NCBI RefSeq assembly: GCF_002885955.2
Contig: NZ_POQS01000004.1
Location: forward strand, 388,481-434,941
Length of the DNA: 46,461 nucleotides
DNA from: Achromobacter pulmonis
GTDB taxonomy: Bacteria > Pseudomonadota > Gammaproteobacteria > Burkholderiales > Burkholderiaceae_B
Direction of reading: 5' to 3'
Shown here: positions 7,864-15,331 of the stretch, in pieces
Numbering within the stretch: the first letter of the stretch is position 1
Layout: each line of letters opens with the position of its first letter
Made by a program: the position numbers and the translations under genes
Notes under the pieces: model-generated
The model's input: only the letters and a program-made list of their open reading frames with translations
Told to the model about the DNA's origin: nothing
The model's database searches: none

Positions 7864-8949
7864 CTACCGGCCGCCCCGCCACTGGCCCGCGCTCAGCGCC
7901 AGCCGGAAGCCGACGTTGGCGGCGCTGCTGTACGGGTCCTGCCCCTGCCGCGCGCTGACGCGGTAGCCTTCGCAATAGGTTTCGCTGCACAGGAACGATC
8001 CCCCACGGATGACGCGCTGCGGCGCGTCCGGCCGGACCAGGGTGGCGTCGAACGAGGCCTGCGGACCGGCAGGGTCGAAAATCGCCCCGCCCTTGGCCGC
8101 CTGGCGCGCGAACGCATCGGGGCGGTACCAGTCGGCCACCCACTGCCAGGCGTTGCCGGCCATGTCCTGGATGTTGTAGCCGTTGGGCGGATACGCGCCC
8201 ACCCGCTCGGTGCCCGGCATGATCTTCGGCGATTGCATTGGGAAAGGCTGGGCCGAATCCCAGGTGCGGGCCATGCTTTTGCCCTCGGGCTGCAGCACCC
8301 CGCCCCAGGCGTAGCTGGCCTGGTCCAGCCCGCCGCGCGCCGCATATTCCCATTCCGCTTCGGTCGGCAGGCGCTTGCCGGCCCAGGCCGCGTAGGCCTG
8401 GGCGTCCTCGTACGAAACCTGCACCACCGGGTGGTCTTCCTTGCCCGTGAGATCGGACGCGGGGCCTTGCGGATGGCGCCAGTTCGCGCCCGGCGCGTAA
8501 CGCCACCAGCGCGCATATTCGCGCAGGTCCACCGGTTTGTCGGCGCCGACGAACACCAGCGCGCCCGGCACCAGCGCCGAAGCCGGCGGACGCGGCGTGC
8601 CGGGCGGCAGCTGGGCGCGTAGCGTCTCCCAGTCGGGCGCCCGCTCCGCGGTGGTGACGTAGCCGGTGGCCGCCACGAAGCGGGCGAAGTCGCGGTTGGT
8701 GACGTGGTGGCGGTCGATCCAGTATCCCGGCAACCGCACCTTGTGGGCCGGCCGCTCGTTGGCCTGCGCGCGGCTGCTGTCCGAACCCATCAGGAATTCG
8801 CCCGGCGGCACCCACACCATGTCGGGCGGGGCGTTGCGCCCGTCGCCGGGCTGCCCGGGCTGGGGGCCGGCCGCAATGGCCAGCCAGCCCGCCGCCACCG
8901 CCGCCGCGCCGATCGCGGCGGCCGCCACCAGGCGCATGGACATCTTCAT
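7864..8949 (-). CDS. Formylglycine-generating enzyme (sulfatase-modifying factor) with N-terminal export/anchor segment
   Basis: A 361-residue SUMF1/FGE-fold protein. Both catalytic cysteines are present in RGGSFLCSETYCEGYR (Cys321 and Cys326), with the family's five-residue spacing, and the downstream SSAANVGFRL block matches the FGE C-terminal signature. Known FGEs use O2 and copper to turn the Cys of CxPxR in a sulfatase into formylglycine. Residues 7-27 form a hydrophobic segment after two basic residues, so the enzyme is probably exported or inner-membrane anchored; cytosolic FGEs lack this. The gene lies 13 bp after the sulfatase stop on the same strand, and that sulfatase carries the CSPTR target. 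The partnership is well supported; the place of modification is inference. Confidence 0.92.
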   Translation of the reverse strand: MKMSMRLVAAAAIGAAAVAAGWLAIAAGPQPGQPGDGRNAPPDMVWVPPGEFLMGSDSSRAQANERPAHKVRLPGYWIDRHHVTNRDFARFVAATGYVTTAERAPDWETLRAQLPPGTPRPPASALVPGALVFVGADKPVDLREYARWWRYAPGANWRHPQGPASDLTGKEDHPVVQVSYEDAQAYAAWAGKRLPTEAEWEYAARGGLDQASYAWGGVLQPEGKSMARTWDSAQPFPMQSPKIMPGTERVGAYPPNGYNIQDMAGNAWQWVADWYRPDAFARQAAKGGAIFDPAGPQASFDATLVRPDAPQRVIRGGSFLCSETYCEGYRVSARQGQDPYSSAANVGFRLALSAGQWRGGR

Positions 8950-8962
8950 CGCGTGGCTCCGT

Positions 8963-10687
8963 CTAGCGCTCGGCGGGAATGATGACCTGCCGGGGCATGT
9001 TCTTGCGCCAGTCGAAGTAGCCGAACAGCTCCCTGTCCAGGTAATCGGTGTCCCAGCGGATCACCCTGTTGGCCTGGGCCCAGGCCTCGTACTTGGCGGC
9101 CATTTCCTTGACGCGCTGCGGCTGCCGCGAGGCAAGGTCCGTGGTTTCGCCACGATCGGCCTCGGTATCGAAAAGCTGCCACTGGCCGGCGCCGAACGGC
9201 TTGGGTATCCAGCTCAGCTTCCACTTGCCCTGGCGGTATTCCTTGTTGCCGAACAGCTCGCCGCCGCGTTCGAAATCCGCAGGCCGGGCCGACGTGGCCG
9301 TGCCTTCGAGCACATCCAGGAACGACACCCCCTTGAGCGGCGCCAGCGGCACCCCGTCGCGCTCCTGTCCGCGCGCCGCGCCGGTGATGGCCGTGATGGT
9401 GGGGAAGATGTCCTCGACCGCCAGGTAGCCGTCGTTGATCGAACCGCGCTTGGCCACCATCGAGCCCTTCACGATCAGCGGGGAAATCGTCCCGCCTTCG
9501 CTCATGAACAGCTTGAACAGCCGGAACGGCGCCGAACTCGCATAGGCCCATCCCGGTCCGAGGCCGGCGAACGAACCCGGCGCGCCCATGTTGTCGAACG
9601 AGGTGTCGAACTCCTTCGCGATCCAGCTGCCGTCCTTGTTGCCCGGATAGAAATCCATGTAGGCGCCGGAAGGCCCGTTGTCGGAGAAGAAGATGATCAC
9701 GGTATTGTCGTACTGGCCGCTGCGCTTTAACTGGTCGATCACGCGGCCGATGTTGCTGTCCAGGTTGCTCACCATGCCCGCGTAGATCTCCATCAGGCGC
9801 TCCTGGTGCGCCCGCTCCTGCGCCGTCAGCTGGTCCCAGGGCTTGAAGAGCGGCGTGGTCTCGGACATCTTGGTGCCCGCGGGCACCACGCCCGCGCGCA
9901 GCATGTTCTTGTACATGGTCTCGCGGTGTTCGTCGTAGCCGCGGGCGAACTTGCCGCGGTACTTGGCCACGTCGGCCGCCGGCGCGTGCAGCGGATCGTG
10001 CACGGCCTGGAACGCCAGATAGCCGAAGAAAGGCTTGCCCGCATCCTCGGCCGACTTCATGTAGCCCAGGAATTTGTCGGTATAGAGATTGGAGGAAAAC
10101 TCCCCCGTGTCGCGCGGCACCGTCTTCTCGTTCTCGACGAAGCGCGTGCGCGGCTGGACCGCGAGCAGGCCCTTGTTGTCCCAATGGCTGCCGCCCGGGT
10201 TGATCAGCGCGAACGAATTCTCGAAACCGCGCGCCGCCGGCAGTTGTTCGGGCTTGCCGCCCAGATGCCACTTGCCGGCCATGAAGGTCGCATAACCCCG
10301 GTCCTTGAGCACTTCGGCGATGGTCTTGACCCGGTCATTGAGGGAACCGATGTAGTTGCCCGGGTACTTGTCCATCTCGGGTGCGTAGTACTCGCCCATC
10401 GAGCCCATGCCGGCCAGGTGGTTGTCCACGCCGGTCAGCAGCTGGGCGCGGGTCGGCGAGCAGGTGGGATTGACGTGGTAGTTGGTGAAGCGCATGCCCT
10501 CGGCGGCCAGCTGGTTCAGCGCCGGGGTCTGGATGATGTCCTGCCCGAAGGGCTGGATGTCGTTGTAGCCCAGGTCGTCGGCCAGGATGACGAGCACGTT
10601 GGGCGGGCGCTGCGGGGCGGCCTGGGCGAACGGCGCGACTGCCAGCGACGCGGCCATGGCCATGATGGAAAGGCATTTCACATTCAT
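8963..10687 (-). CDS. Exported arylsulfatase-type sulfatase (Cys-type)
   Basis: A 574-residue sulfatase of the alkaline-phosphatase fold. It has a signal peptide ending near AQA (residue 23), the N-terminal metal pair Asp37-Asp38 in VLVILADDLGYND, the formylglycine precursor CSPTR at 76-80, and the second metal site in FFSDNGPSG. It should hydrolyse sulfate esters in the periplasm after Cys76 is oxidised, and the gene for the modifying enzyme follows directly. Start choice is uncertain: the ATG at 10687 has GAGGAG abutting it, too close for usual spacing, while the in-frame GTG six bases later (10681) would have good spacing. The upstream region is strongly A/T-rich. The ester substrate is unknown. 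Confidence 0.93.
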   Translation of the reverse strand: MNVKCLSIMAMAASLAVAPFAQAAPQRPPNVLVILADDLGYNDIQPFGQDIIQTPALNQLAAEGMRFTNYHVNPTCSPTRAQLLTGVDNHLAGMGSMGEYYAPEMDKYPGNYIGSLNDRVKTIAEVLKDRGYATFMAGKWHLGGKPEQLPAARGFENSFALINPGGSHWDNKGLLAVQPRTRFVENEKTVPRDTGEFSSNLYTDKFLGYMKSAEDAGKPFFGYLAFQAVHDPLHAPAADVAKYRGKFARGYDEHRETMYKNMLRAGVVPAGTKMSETTPLFKPWDQLTAQERAHQERLMEIYAGMVSNLDSNIGRVIDQLKRSGQYDNTVIIFFSDNGPSGAYMDFYPGNKDGSWIAKEFDTSFDNMGAPGSFAGLGPGWAYASSAPFRLFKLFMSEGGTISPLIVKGSMVAKRGSINDGYLAVEDIFPTITAITGAARGQERDGVPLAPLKGVSFLDVLEGTATSARPADFERGGELFGNKEYRQGKWKLSWIPKPFGAGQWQLFDTEADRGETTDLASRQPQRVKEMAAKYEAWAQANRVIRWDTDYLDRELFGYFDWRKNMPRQVIIPAER

Positions 10688-10890
10688 CTCCTCGATGTAC
10701 GGGCGACGGCCGGTCGCCATCAGGGATCGTCTGCGCGATCATTGCAGCGGCAGCATAGCAAATATATATATTTTTAAAAAGAAAATATTTTATTTGCCGA
10801 TCGGACAGCAGACGGGCGGACGCGCGCCGCCGCGCGCGGGGCTCGGCCCGGGCGCGGCAAGCGAGGAGGACGGGGAGACGAGAAGGAGGA
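10688..10890. promoter_or_regulatory. Intergenic region with A/T-rich core upstream of the sulfatase gene
   Basis: About 200 bp without a supported gene. The core (about 10755-10797) contains the palindromes AAATATATATATTT (10760-10773) and AAAATATTTT (10782-10791), likely holding the minus-strand promoter of the sulfatase-FGE pair. The rest is GC-rich and lies downstream of the LysE gene; I see no clear intrinsic terminator there. Confidence 0.5.
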
Positions 10891-11499
10891 TCAGGAGCCC
10901 GGCAGCGCCGCGCCCATCGCGGCGAACAGGCCGCCGCAGACCTTGTTGAAGCGCCGGCCGGCGCGTTCCAGCCAGGGGCGCACACGGTGCGCCAGGCGCG
11001 CCAGCACGTATTCGACCAGGAACTCCACCAGCGCGAAGGTGGCCGCCATGATGGCGAACTGCGTCAGCAGGCTGCGGGCCGGGTCGATGAACTGCGGCAG
11101 GAAGGCGCCGTAGAACAGCAGCGCCTTGGGATTGGAGATGGCCGACAGGAAGCCCTGGCCGAACATGCGCGCGCCGCGGGCCTTCGGCATGTCGGGCGGC
11201 GGCTGCAATTGCACGCCGGGCGAGCGCCACAGCTGGATGCCGAGCCAGATCAGGTAGGCCCCGCCGCCCCACTTCAGCACGGTGAGCGCCGGGCCCCAGG
11301 CCTTGAGCAGGGCGCTGATGCCCAGCATCGACAGCGCGATCAGCGCCACGAAGCCGACCGCGCCGCCGGCGATGGTGCACAGCGCCTTGCGGTGGCCGTG
11401 CAGCGCGCCGTGGGTGAGCGCGAGCAGCGTGTTGGGCCCGGGCGTCACCGACAGGCCGATGACCGCAACCAGATAGATGAGCCAGCTATGCAGGGCCAT
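10891..11499 (-). CDS. LysE/RhtB family amino-acid exporter
   Basis: A 202-residue inner-membrane protein of typical LysE/RhtB length with about six hydrophobic segments. The family signature near the N-terminus is clear: LSVTPGPNTLLALTHGALHG (16-35), and a second block SAISNPKALLFYGAFLPQF lies around 117-135. Members export amino acids or their derivatives using the proton gradient. The gene stands alone on the minus strand between the large secreted repeat protein and the sulfatase gene, so context gives no substrate. The family call is confident, the substrate open. Confidence 0.93.
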   Translation of the reverse strand: MALHSWLIYLVAVIGLSVTPGPNTLLALTHGALHGHRKALCTIAGGAVGFVALIALSMLGISALLKAWGPALTVLKWGGGAYLIWLGIQLWRSPGVQLQPPPDMPKARGARMFGQGFLSAISNPKALLFYGAFLPQFIDPARSLLTQFAIMAATFALVEFLVEYVLARLAHRVRPWLERAGRRFNKVCGGLFAAMGAALPGS

Positions 11500-11589
11500 G
11501 GCGTAAGGCAGGAAAGAAATGGGGAAGCAGGCAGTCTAGCGCCCGGCGCGGGCGCGGCGCAAACGGCCGCCCCCGCGCAGGAGCGTGTC

Positions 11590-14076
11590 TCAGCGGCGGA
11601 ACCCGCCGCGGAATCCGCCGAAGCCGCCGCCCCAGCCGCCGCGTCCGCCCATGCGGTCGCGCCAGCCGCCGCCGCCTTCCATGCCCCGGTCGCGCCAGCC
11701 GCCGCCGGAATCGCCGCCGCCCATGCGGTCCTGCCAGCCGCCGCCCTGGAAATCGCTGCGCTGGCTGGAATAGTCCCGCGCCTGGCGCTGGCCGTTCAGG
11801 TAGCTGGAGTCGCCGCCTTGCACCGGCTGCCAGCCCGACGAGGTGTGCTGCTGCCAGCCGTTGTCGTTGTGCTCGTAGACGTTGCCGTTGTGGTCGGCGT
11901 AGACGTTGCCGTTGTTCCAGGCCATGCCGCTGTTGGTGTTGCGGTTGTAGGTCGCGCCGCGCCGGTCCACGTTGTCCACGCCCTGCCCGGCCGTGCCGGA
12001 GGCGGTGGCCGAGGACACCGTCGTGCGGCCGGTGCGGGCGTTGGTGCGGGCGTCCTGGCGGCCTGCGGCCCATTGGCCGTCGTCGTTCTCGACCACGCCG
12101 GCGCGGCCCGCGCCGGACGCGCCGGTGACCGGATTGGTGTAGGCGCCGCGCCGGCCGGCGGCGGCATTGCCGGTGTATTGGTTATAGGCCGCGCCGCGCG
12201 TGCCCTCGAACGCGGCGCCGGTCTGCGGGTTGTAGCCCTCGGCGTGCGCGCCCTGCCATTGCGTGCCGGTCCAGCCGTTCCAGCCGGCCGCGTGCGTGAC
12301 CACGCCGGACCCGCCCCAGGCGCCATAGACGTCGACCCGGTTGACGTCCACGCCGCGCCAGTACGGCGCGCAGCAATAGGGTCCCCAGTACGGCGCGGCG
12401 CCGCCCCAGGCTTCGGCCGCGGCGAATCCGAAGGCGAAGCCGGCCGCGGTGTCGAAGGCCGCGTCGTAGCCGTAGCTGGGCGGATAGCCGACCCAGGTGT
12501 CCTGCACGATCACGGGCGGATATGCGTAGCCGGTGCCGTAGACCACCGTGCCGTCGGGCGCGACCACCACGCCCATGTAGCCGGGCGTGTAGCCGAACAC
12601 CACGTTTTGCGCCGTGGAGCCGTAGACCTGCACGTAGGTCACGTAATGCAGCGGCGAATTGGCGGGAATGGCGTAGATGGCCGCCGGCACGCGGTCGGCC
12701 ACGCGCCACGGGCCGAAGGCCGAGTCGGACACGAACCAGACCGCGTGCGACAGCGCGTAGTAACGCCCTTCGGCCTGGATCACCGGCACCTGCGAATTGG
12801 CGGCGTAGTACAGCGCGGTGCCGGCGATGGGGCGCAGGGTCGGCGAGCCGCCGCCGTACTCGACCTTCAGGGTCGCGCCGCGCGATACGGTCGCGGTCTG
12901 GGGAATGGTGGAAGCGATGACCGCCTCTTTGGCCTGCGGCGTGCCCGGCACCGAGGCCAGCACGCCGGATTGCGGGTCCCGCGCCGGAATGCGCGCGAAA
13001 TCGCGCGGCAGGCTCTTGCCCGGCACGTAGGTCCAGGGCCCTTCCAGCCCCGCCCCGCGGAACCAGCGTCCCGACACCAGCAGGTAATAGCGGTTGTCGC
13101 CGGGGTTCATGAACAGGGCGTGGTCGGCGTTGGCCACCGACAGCAGCGAGGTGCCCGGCACCGGCCGCAGTTCGGGCTGGCCCACGGTCACCAGCAGCTC
13201 CGCCGGGACGGTGGACACCACGACGGCCGGCGCGCGGTACGGCGCCTTGCCGTCATGCGGCAGCAGCGGGTCGGGCGCGGCCTTGCGCCGCGCCGCGTCG
13301 GCGGCGGCCTGCAGCGCGGCGGCGGGATGCTCGACCGCGGTCCAGGGGCCGTCGATGCCGCCGGCCTCGTACCAGTGCCCCGCGGCCTGCAGGAAATGGC
13401 GGCCGGCGCCGTCGCGCAGGATCAGCGCGCGCGTGTTGACCACGCGGCGCCAGCCCGAGGCTTCAGGCACGTCGGCCCATGCCGGCGCGCCGTCGACCAG
13501 CACCAGCACGGTCGGCACGGTGCGGTAGACGATGCGCGGCGGCGCGTTGTCCACGGCCACCGGCCTGGCGGCCGGGTTGTTGCGCGACAGCGTGTAGCTG
13601 AGCTGCAGCGCGTCGAGCGGCGTGACCACGCCCTCGGCCGGCAGCCGCGCCTGCAGCGCGGCACGCAGCCTGTCGGCCTCTTGCGGCGCGGTCGGCACCT
13701 GCACTTTTTCGATCCGGATGTCCGACAGATGCACCAGCCCCGCCGGCTTGTTGACCTCGGCGCGCGCCGAGAAATCCACCGTGCCGTAGGTCGGGTTGCC
13801 CTTGGCGGGGCCGACCGCCACCGCCATGCGCCCGCCCAGGCGGTCCGCCGTCCAGGTGTCGATCTGCGGCTGGTAAAGCTCGATGCGCGAGCCGTCGGGC
13901 GCATCGAAACTGCGCGGCCATTGCAGCGCGCGCGCCGCGTCGGCATGCGCCGCCTGCGGCGCCGATGCGCCAGGGTCCTGCGCCTGCGCCGCGCCGGCCA
14001 GCGCCAGGCTGGCGCCGATCGCCAGGGCCAACGGCCGGGAACGAAGACGCCACCATCCGAACAAGCCTTCCATCAT
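11590..14076 (-). CDS. Large secreted protein with three internal repeats and a Gly/Arg-rich tail
   Basis: An 828-residue exported protein I cannot assign a function. A signal peptide (about 1-32, ending AGAAQA) follows from a start at 14076 with AAGGAG six bases upstream. Three modules of about 65-85 residues follow (about 184-250, 288-365, 389-470), each running from an STVP/STIP-like strand to an aromatic block ending in GPW: GRHFLQAAGHWYEAGG, NRYYLLVSGRWFRGAG and GRYYALSHAVWFVSDS. A Tyr/Gly-rich part (480-560) is followed by an Asn/Gly-rich stretch with NGNVYADHNGNVYEHN and a tail of GGGWRDRMGG-type repeats ending FRR. Homologues have been labelled carbohydrate-binding proteins, but I see no catalytic motif. 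It is monocistronic, with a promoter overlapping the end of the IclR gene. Confidence 0.85.
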   Translation of the reverse strand: MMEGLFGWWRLRSRPLALAIGASLALAGAAQAQDPGASAPQAAHADAARALQWPRSFDAPDGSRIELYQPQIDTWTADRLGGRMAVAVGPAKGNPTYGTVDFSARAEVNKPAGLVHLSDIRIEKVQVPTAPQEADRLRAALQARLPAEGVVTPLDALQLSYTLSRNNPAARPVAVDNAPPRIVYRTVPTVLVLVDGAPAWADVPEASGWRRVVNTRALILRDGAGRHFLQAAGHWYEAGGIDGPWTAVEHPAAALQAAADAARRKAAPDPLLPHDGKAPYRAPAVVVSTVPAELLVTVGQPELRPVPGTSLLSVANADHALFMNPGDNRYYLLVSGRWFRGAGLEGPWTYVPGKSLPRDFARIPARDPQSGVLASVPGTPQAKEAVIASTIPQTATVSRGATLKVEYGGGSPTLRPIAGTALYYAANSQVPVIQAEGRYYALSHAVWFVSDSAFGPWRVADRVPAAIYAIPANSPLHYVTYVQVYGSTAQNVVFGYTPGYMGVVVAPDGTVVYGTGYAYPPVIVQDTWVGYPPSYGYDAAFDTAAGFAFGFAAAEAWGGAAPYWGPYCCAPYWRGVDVNRVDVYGAWGGSGVVTHAAGWNGWTGTQWQGAHAEGYNPQTGAAFEGTRGAAYNQYTGNAAAGRRGAYTNPVTGASGAGRAGVVENDDGQWAAGRQDARTNARTGRTTVSSATASGTAGQGVDNVDRRGATYNRNTNSGMAWNNGNVYADHNGNVYEHNDNGWQQHTSSGWQPVQGGDSSYLNGQRQARDYSSQRSDFQGGGWQDRMGGGDSGGGWRDRGMEGGGGWRDRMGGRGGWGGGFGGFRGGFRR
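11650..11745. repeat. Imperfect tandem repeat encoding the Gly/Trp/Arg tail
   Basis: Three copies of a unit starting CATGCGGTC or CATGCCCCGGTC and ending GCCAGCCGCCGCC begin at 11650, 11680 and 11722. On the coding (minus) strand they encode GGGWxDRMG-type units. Copy number could vary between strains by slippage. Confidence 0.7.
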
Positions 14077-14133
14077 GTCGAGCTCCTTAAGGGATGCGCC
14101 GGCCGGACGGGTGTCGGATGGGCGTCGCTACGC

Positions 14134-14162
14134 TTTATACGCCAGCTGCCCTGGCGATTCAA
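14134..14162 (-). promoter_or_regulatory. Sigma-70 promoter of the repeat-protein gene with a dyad in its spacer
   Basis: Minus-strand TTGAAT (14162-14157) and TATAAA (14139-14134) are exactly 17 bases apart, with a predicted leader of about 50 bases to the start at 14076. The spacer contains the perfect inverted repeat CGCCAG/CTGGCG (arms 14156-14151 and 14145-14140, 5-base loop). The -35 box overlaps the IclR stop codon. The dyad could be an operator or a weak stem-loop for the IclR transcript. Confidence 0.6.
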
Positions 14163-15007
14163 TCGCGCGTGCGGCCGGGGGGCTGGGCGTGCAGATCGCG
14201 GGCCGCGCCGCCGCCGTACGGCGCCAGCGGGCGCGGCGTGGGCGGCGAGGTGGAAATCTGGCGGGCGGTTTCCTGCATCATCGGAATGAAGCGCGACAGC
14301 GCGCGCTTGACCGTCCACTTGGCCGCGGACACCGAAAGCTGCAGGCCGGCCACCACGCGCCCGTTCAGGTCGTGGACCGGCACGGCCAGCGCCAGGTCGC
14401 CGCGATAGTACTCCTCCTTGCAATAGGCGTAGCCCTGCTCGCGCGCTTCGCGCACCTGCGCCATCAGCGCATCCACGTCGGTCAGCGTGTTGGCGGTGTA
14501 CTTCACGCGGTCGCTGGCCGCCAGCGCCTCGTAGGCCTCGTCGTCTCTCAGGCCAGCCAGGTAAACGCGCCCGGTGGACGAGCAGTACATGGGAATGCGC
14601 CGGCCCACAGGCATGTGCACCAGCAGCCGCAAGGGGCTGGGAAAACGGCCGATGTAGATCATGTCCTGCCCCGCCGGCTCGGCCAGGTTGACGGTTTCGC
14701 CGGCGTTGCGGTTGAGCTCGAGCAGGAAGGGATTGGCGCGGTCCAGCAGCGCGTGCGACTCCAGGTAGCGGCAGCCGCTGTCCAGCGTGCGCGAGGACAG
14801 CGAGTAGCGCTTGCTGACCGGGTCCTTGTTGAGCAGGCCCAGCGCCTCAAGCGTGAAGGCGAAACGCTGGGCGGCGCTGCGCGTGATGCCGGCGGCCGCG
14901 GCGATCTCCGGCAGGCTCATGGAGGCGCGCTCGGCGGTGAAGGCGTCGAGCACGGCGATGCCGGTCGCAAGCGACTGGACGTACAGGGTGGAGGATTCCG
15001 GGTTCAT
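14159..15007 (-). CDS. IclR family regulator
   Basis: A 282-residue IclR protein: N-terminal winged helix (about 8-72, YVQSLATGIAVLDAFTAE, then MSLPEIAAAAGITRSAAQRF) and a GAF-like effector domain (about 85-255) with the IclR signature pattern around RRIPMYCSSTGRVYLAGL and GRVVAGLQLSVSA. The last 30 residues are a Pro/Arg-rich extension beyond the usual end. The gene is divergent from the ABC transporter and FAD oxidoreductase operon across 324 bp that contains several dyads and a repeated 11-mer, so it most likely controls that operon and itself. The effector is probably the transported compound or a product. Confidence 0.93.
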   Translation of the reverse strand: MNPESSTLYVQSLATGIAVLDAFTAERASMSLPEIAAAAGITRSAAQRFAFTLEALGLLNKDPVSKRYSLSSRTLDSGCRYLESHALLDRANPFLLELNRNAGETVNLAEPAGQDMIYIGRFPSPLRLLVHMPVGRRIPMYCSSTGRVYLAGLRDDEAYEALAASDRVKYTANTLTDVDALMAQVREAREQGYAYCKEEYYRGDLALAVPVHDLNGRVVAGLQLSVSAAKWTVKRALSRFIPMMQETARQISTSPPTPRPLAPYGGGAARDLHAQPPGRTRD

Positions 15008-15184
15008 GGTCGGTCGGGCGGTGCTGGCCGCCCCGCATTCTTATTCGATACGCACAGATTGCATTCCAATGGAAATGAATGCAAGAAAAAGCACGTGATT
15101 CTTCGGGATATGCCTGCGTAATCGCAAACATGCATTTCGGGAAAACCCCTAATTAAAAAAGCACTTAGGAGACAAGCCTGCTTG

Positions 15185-15214
15185 TTGACAGGTTTTCCTG
15201 GGCCAGATTATAAA
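15185..15214 (+). promoter_or_regulatory. Strong sigma-70 promoter of the ABC-transporter operon
   Basis: A consensus TTGACA (15185-15190) is followed by TTATAA after 17 bases (15208-15213) or TATAAA after 18 (15209-15214). The predicted start near 15220 leaves a leader of about 110 bases. This is the best promoter match I see in the window. Confidence 0.75.
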
Positions 15215-15222
15215 ATCTACCT

Positions 15223-15240
15223 GCGATATAAGCATATCGC
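15223..15240. promoter_or_regulatory. Perfect dyad at the transcription start, likely IclR operator
   Basis: GCGATAT and ATATCGC are perfect 7-base arms around AAGC, placed just after the -10 box where a bound repressor would block transcription. The repeated CGATA/TATCG motif continues into the TATTCGATACG copy at 15241-15251. Binding by the adjacent IclR protein is inference. Confidence 0.65.
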
Positions 15241-15331
15241 TATTCGATACGATAATGCACGCCAGGGCGGGACGAACTTGCACGTCCACCAGCCATCCAG
15301 GCGCGCGATTCTGGCCTCCCAGGGGATTCCG

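Larger units (their letters stand above)
15008..15331. promoter_or_regulatory. Divergent regulatory region between the IclR gene and the ABC-transporter operon
   Basis: A 324-bp A/T-richer stretch without a supported gene. Notable elements: the 11-mer TATTCGATACG occurs identically at 15042-15052 and 15241-15251, close to each divergent promoter; TTGCATTC (15059-15066) and GAATGCAA (15077-15084) form a perfect dyad with a 10-base spacer; a second dyad lies at 15223-15240. A reading frame through this region in phase with the binding-protein gene is rejected because it lacks a ribosome-binding site and precedes the signal peptide. Confidence 0.65.

Noticed and set aside
10987..14289. An 1100-codon open frame on the plus strand
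   Set aside because: Antisense to the LysE and repeat-protein genes; low-complexity Ala/Arg/Val/His sequence with no domain.
15182..15331. In-frame N-terminal extension of the binding protein starting at 15182
   Set aside because: It would run through the promoter and operator dyads and put 50 residues before the signal peptide.
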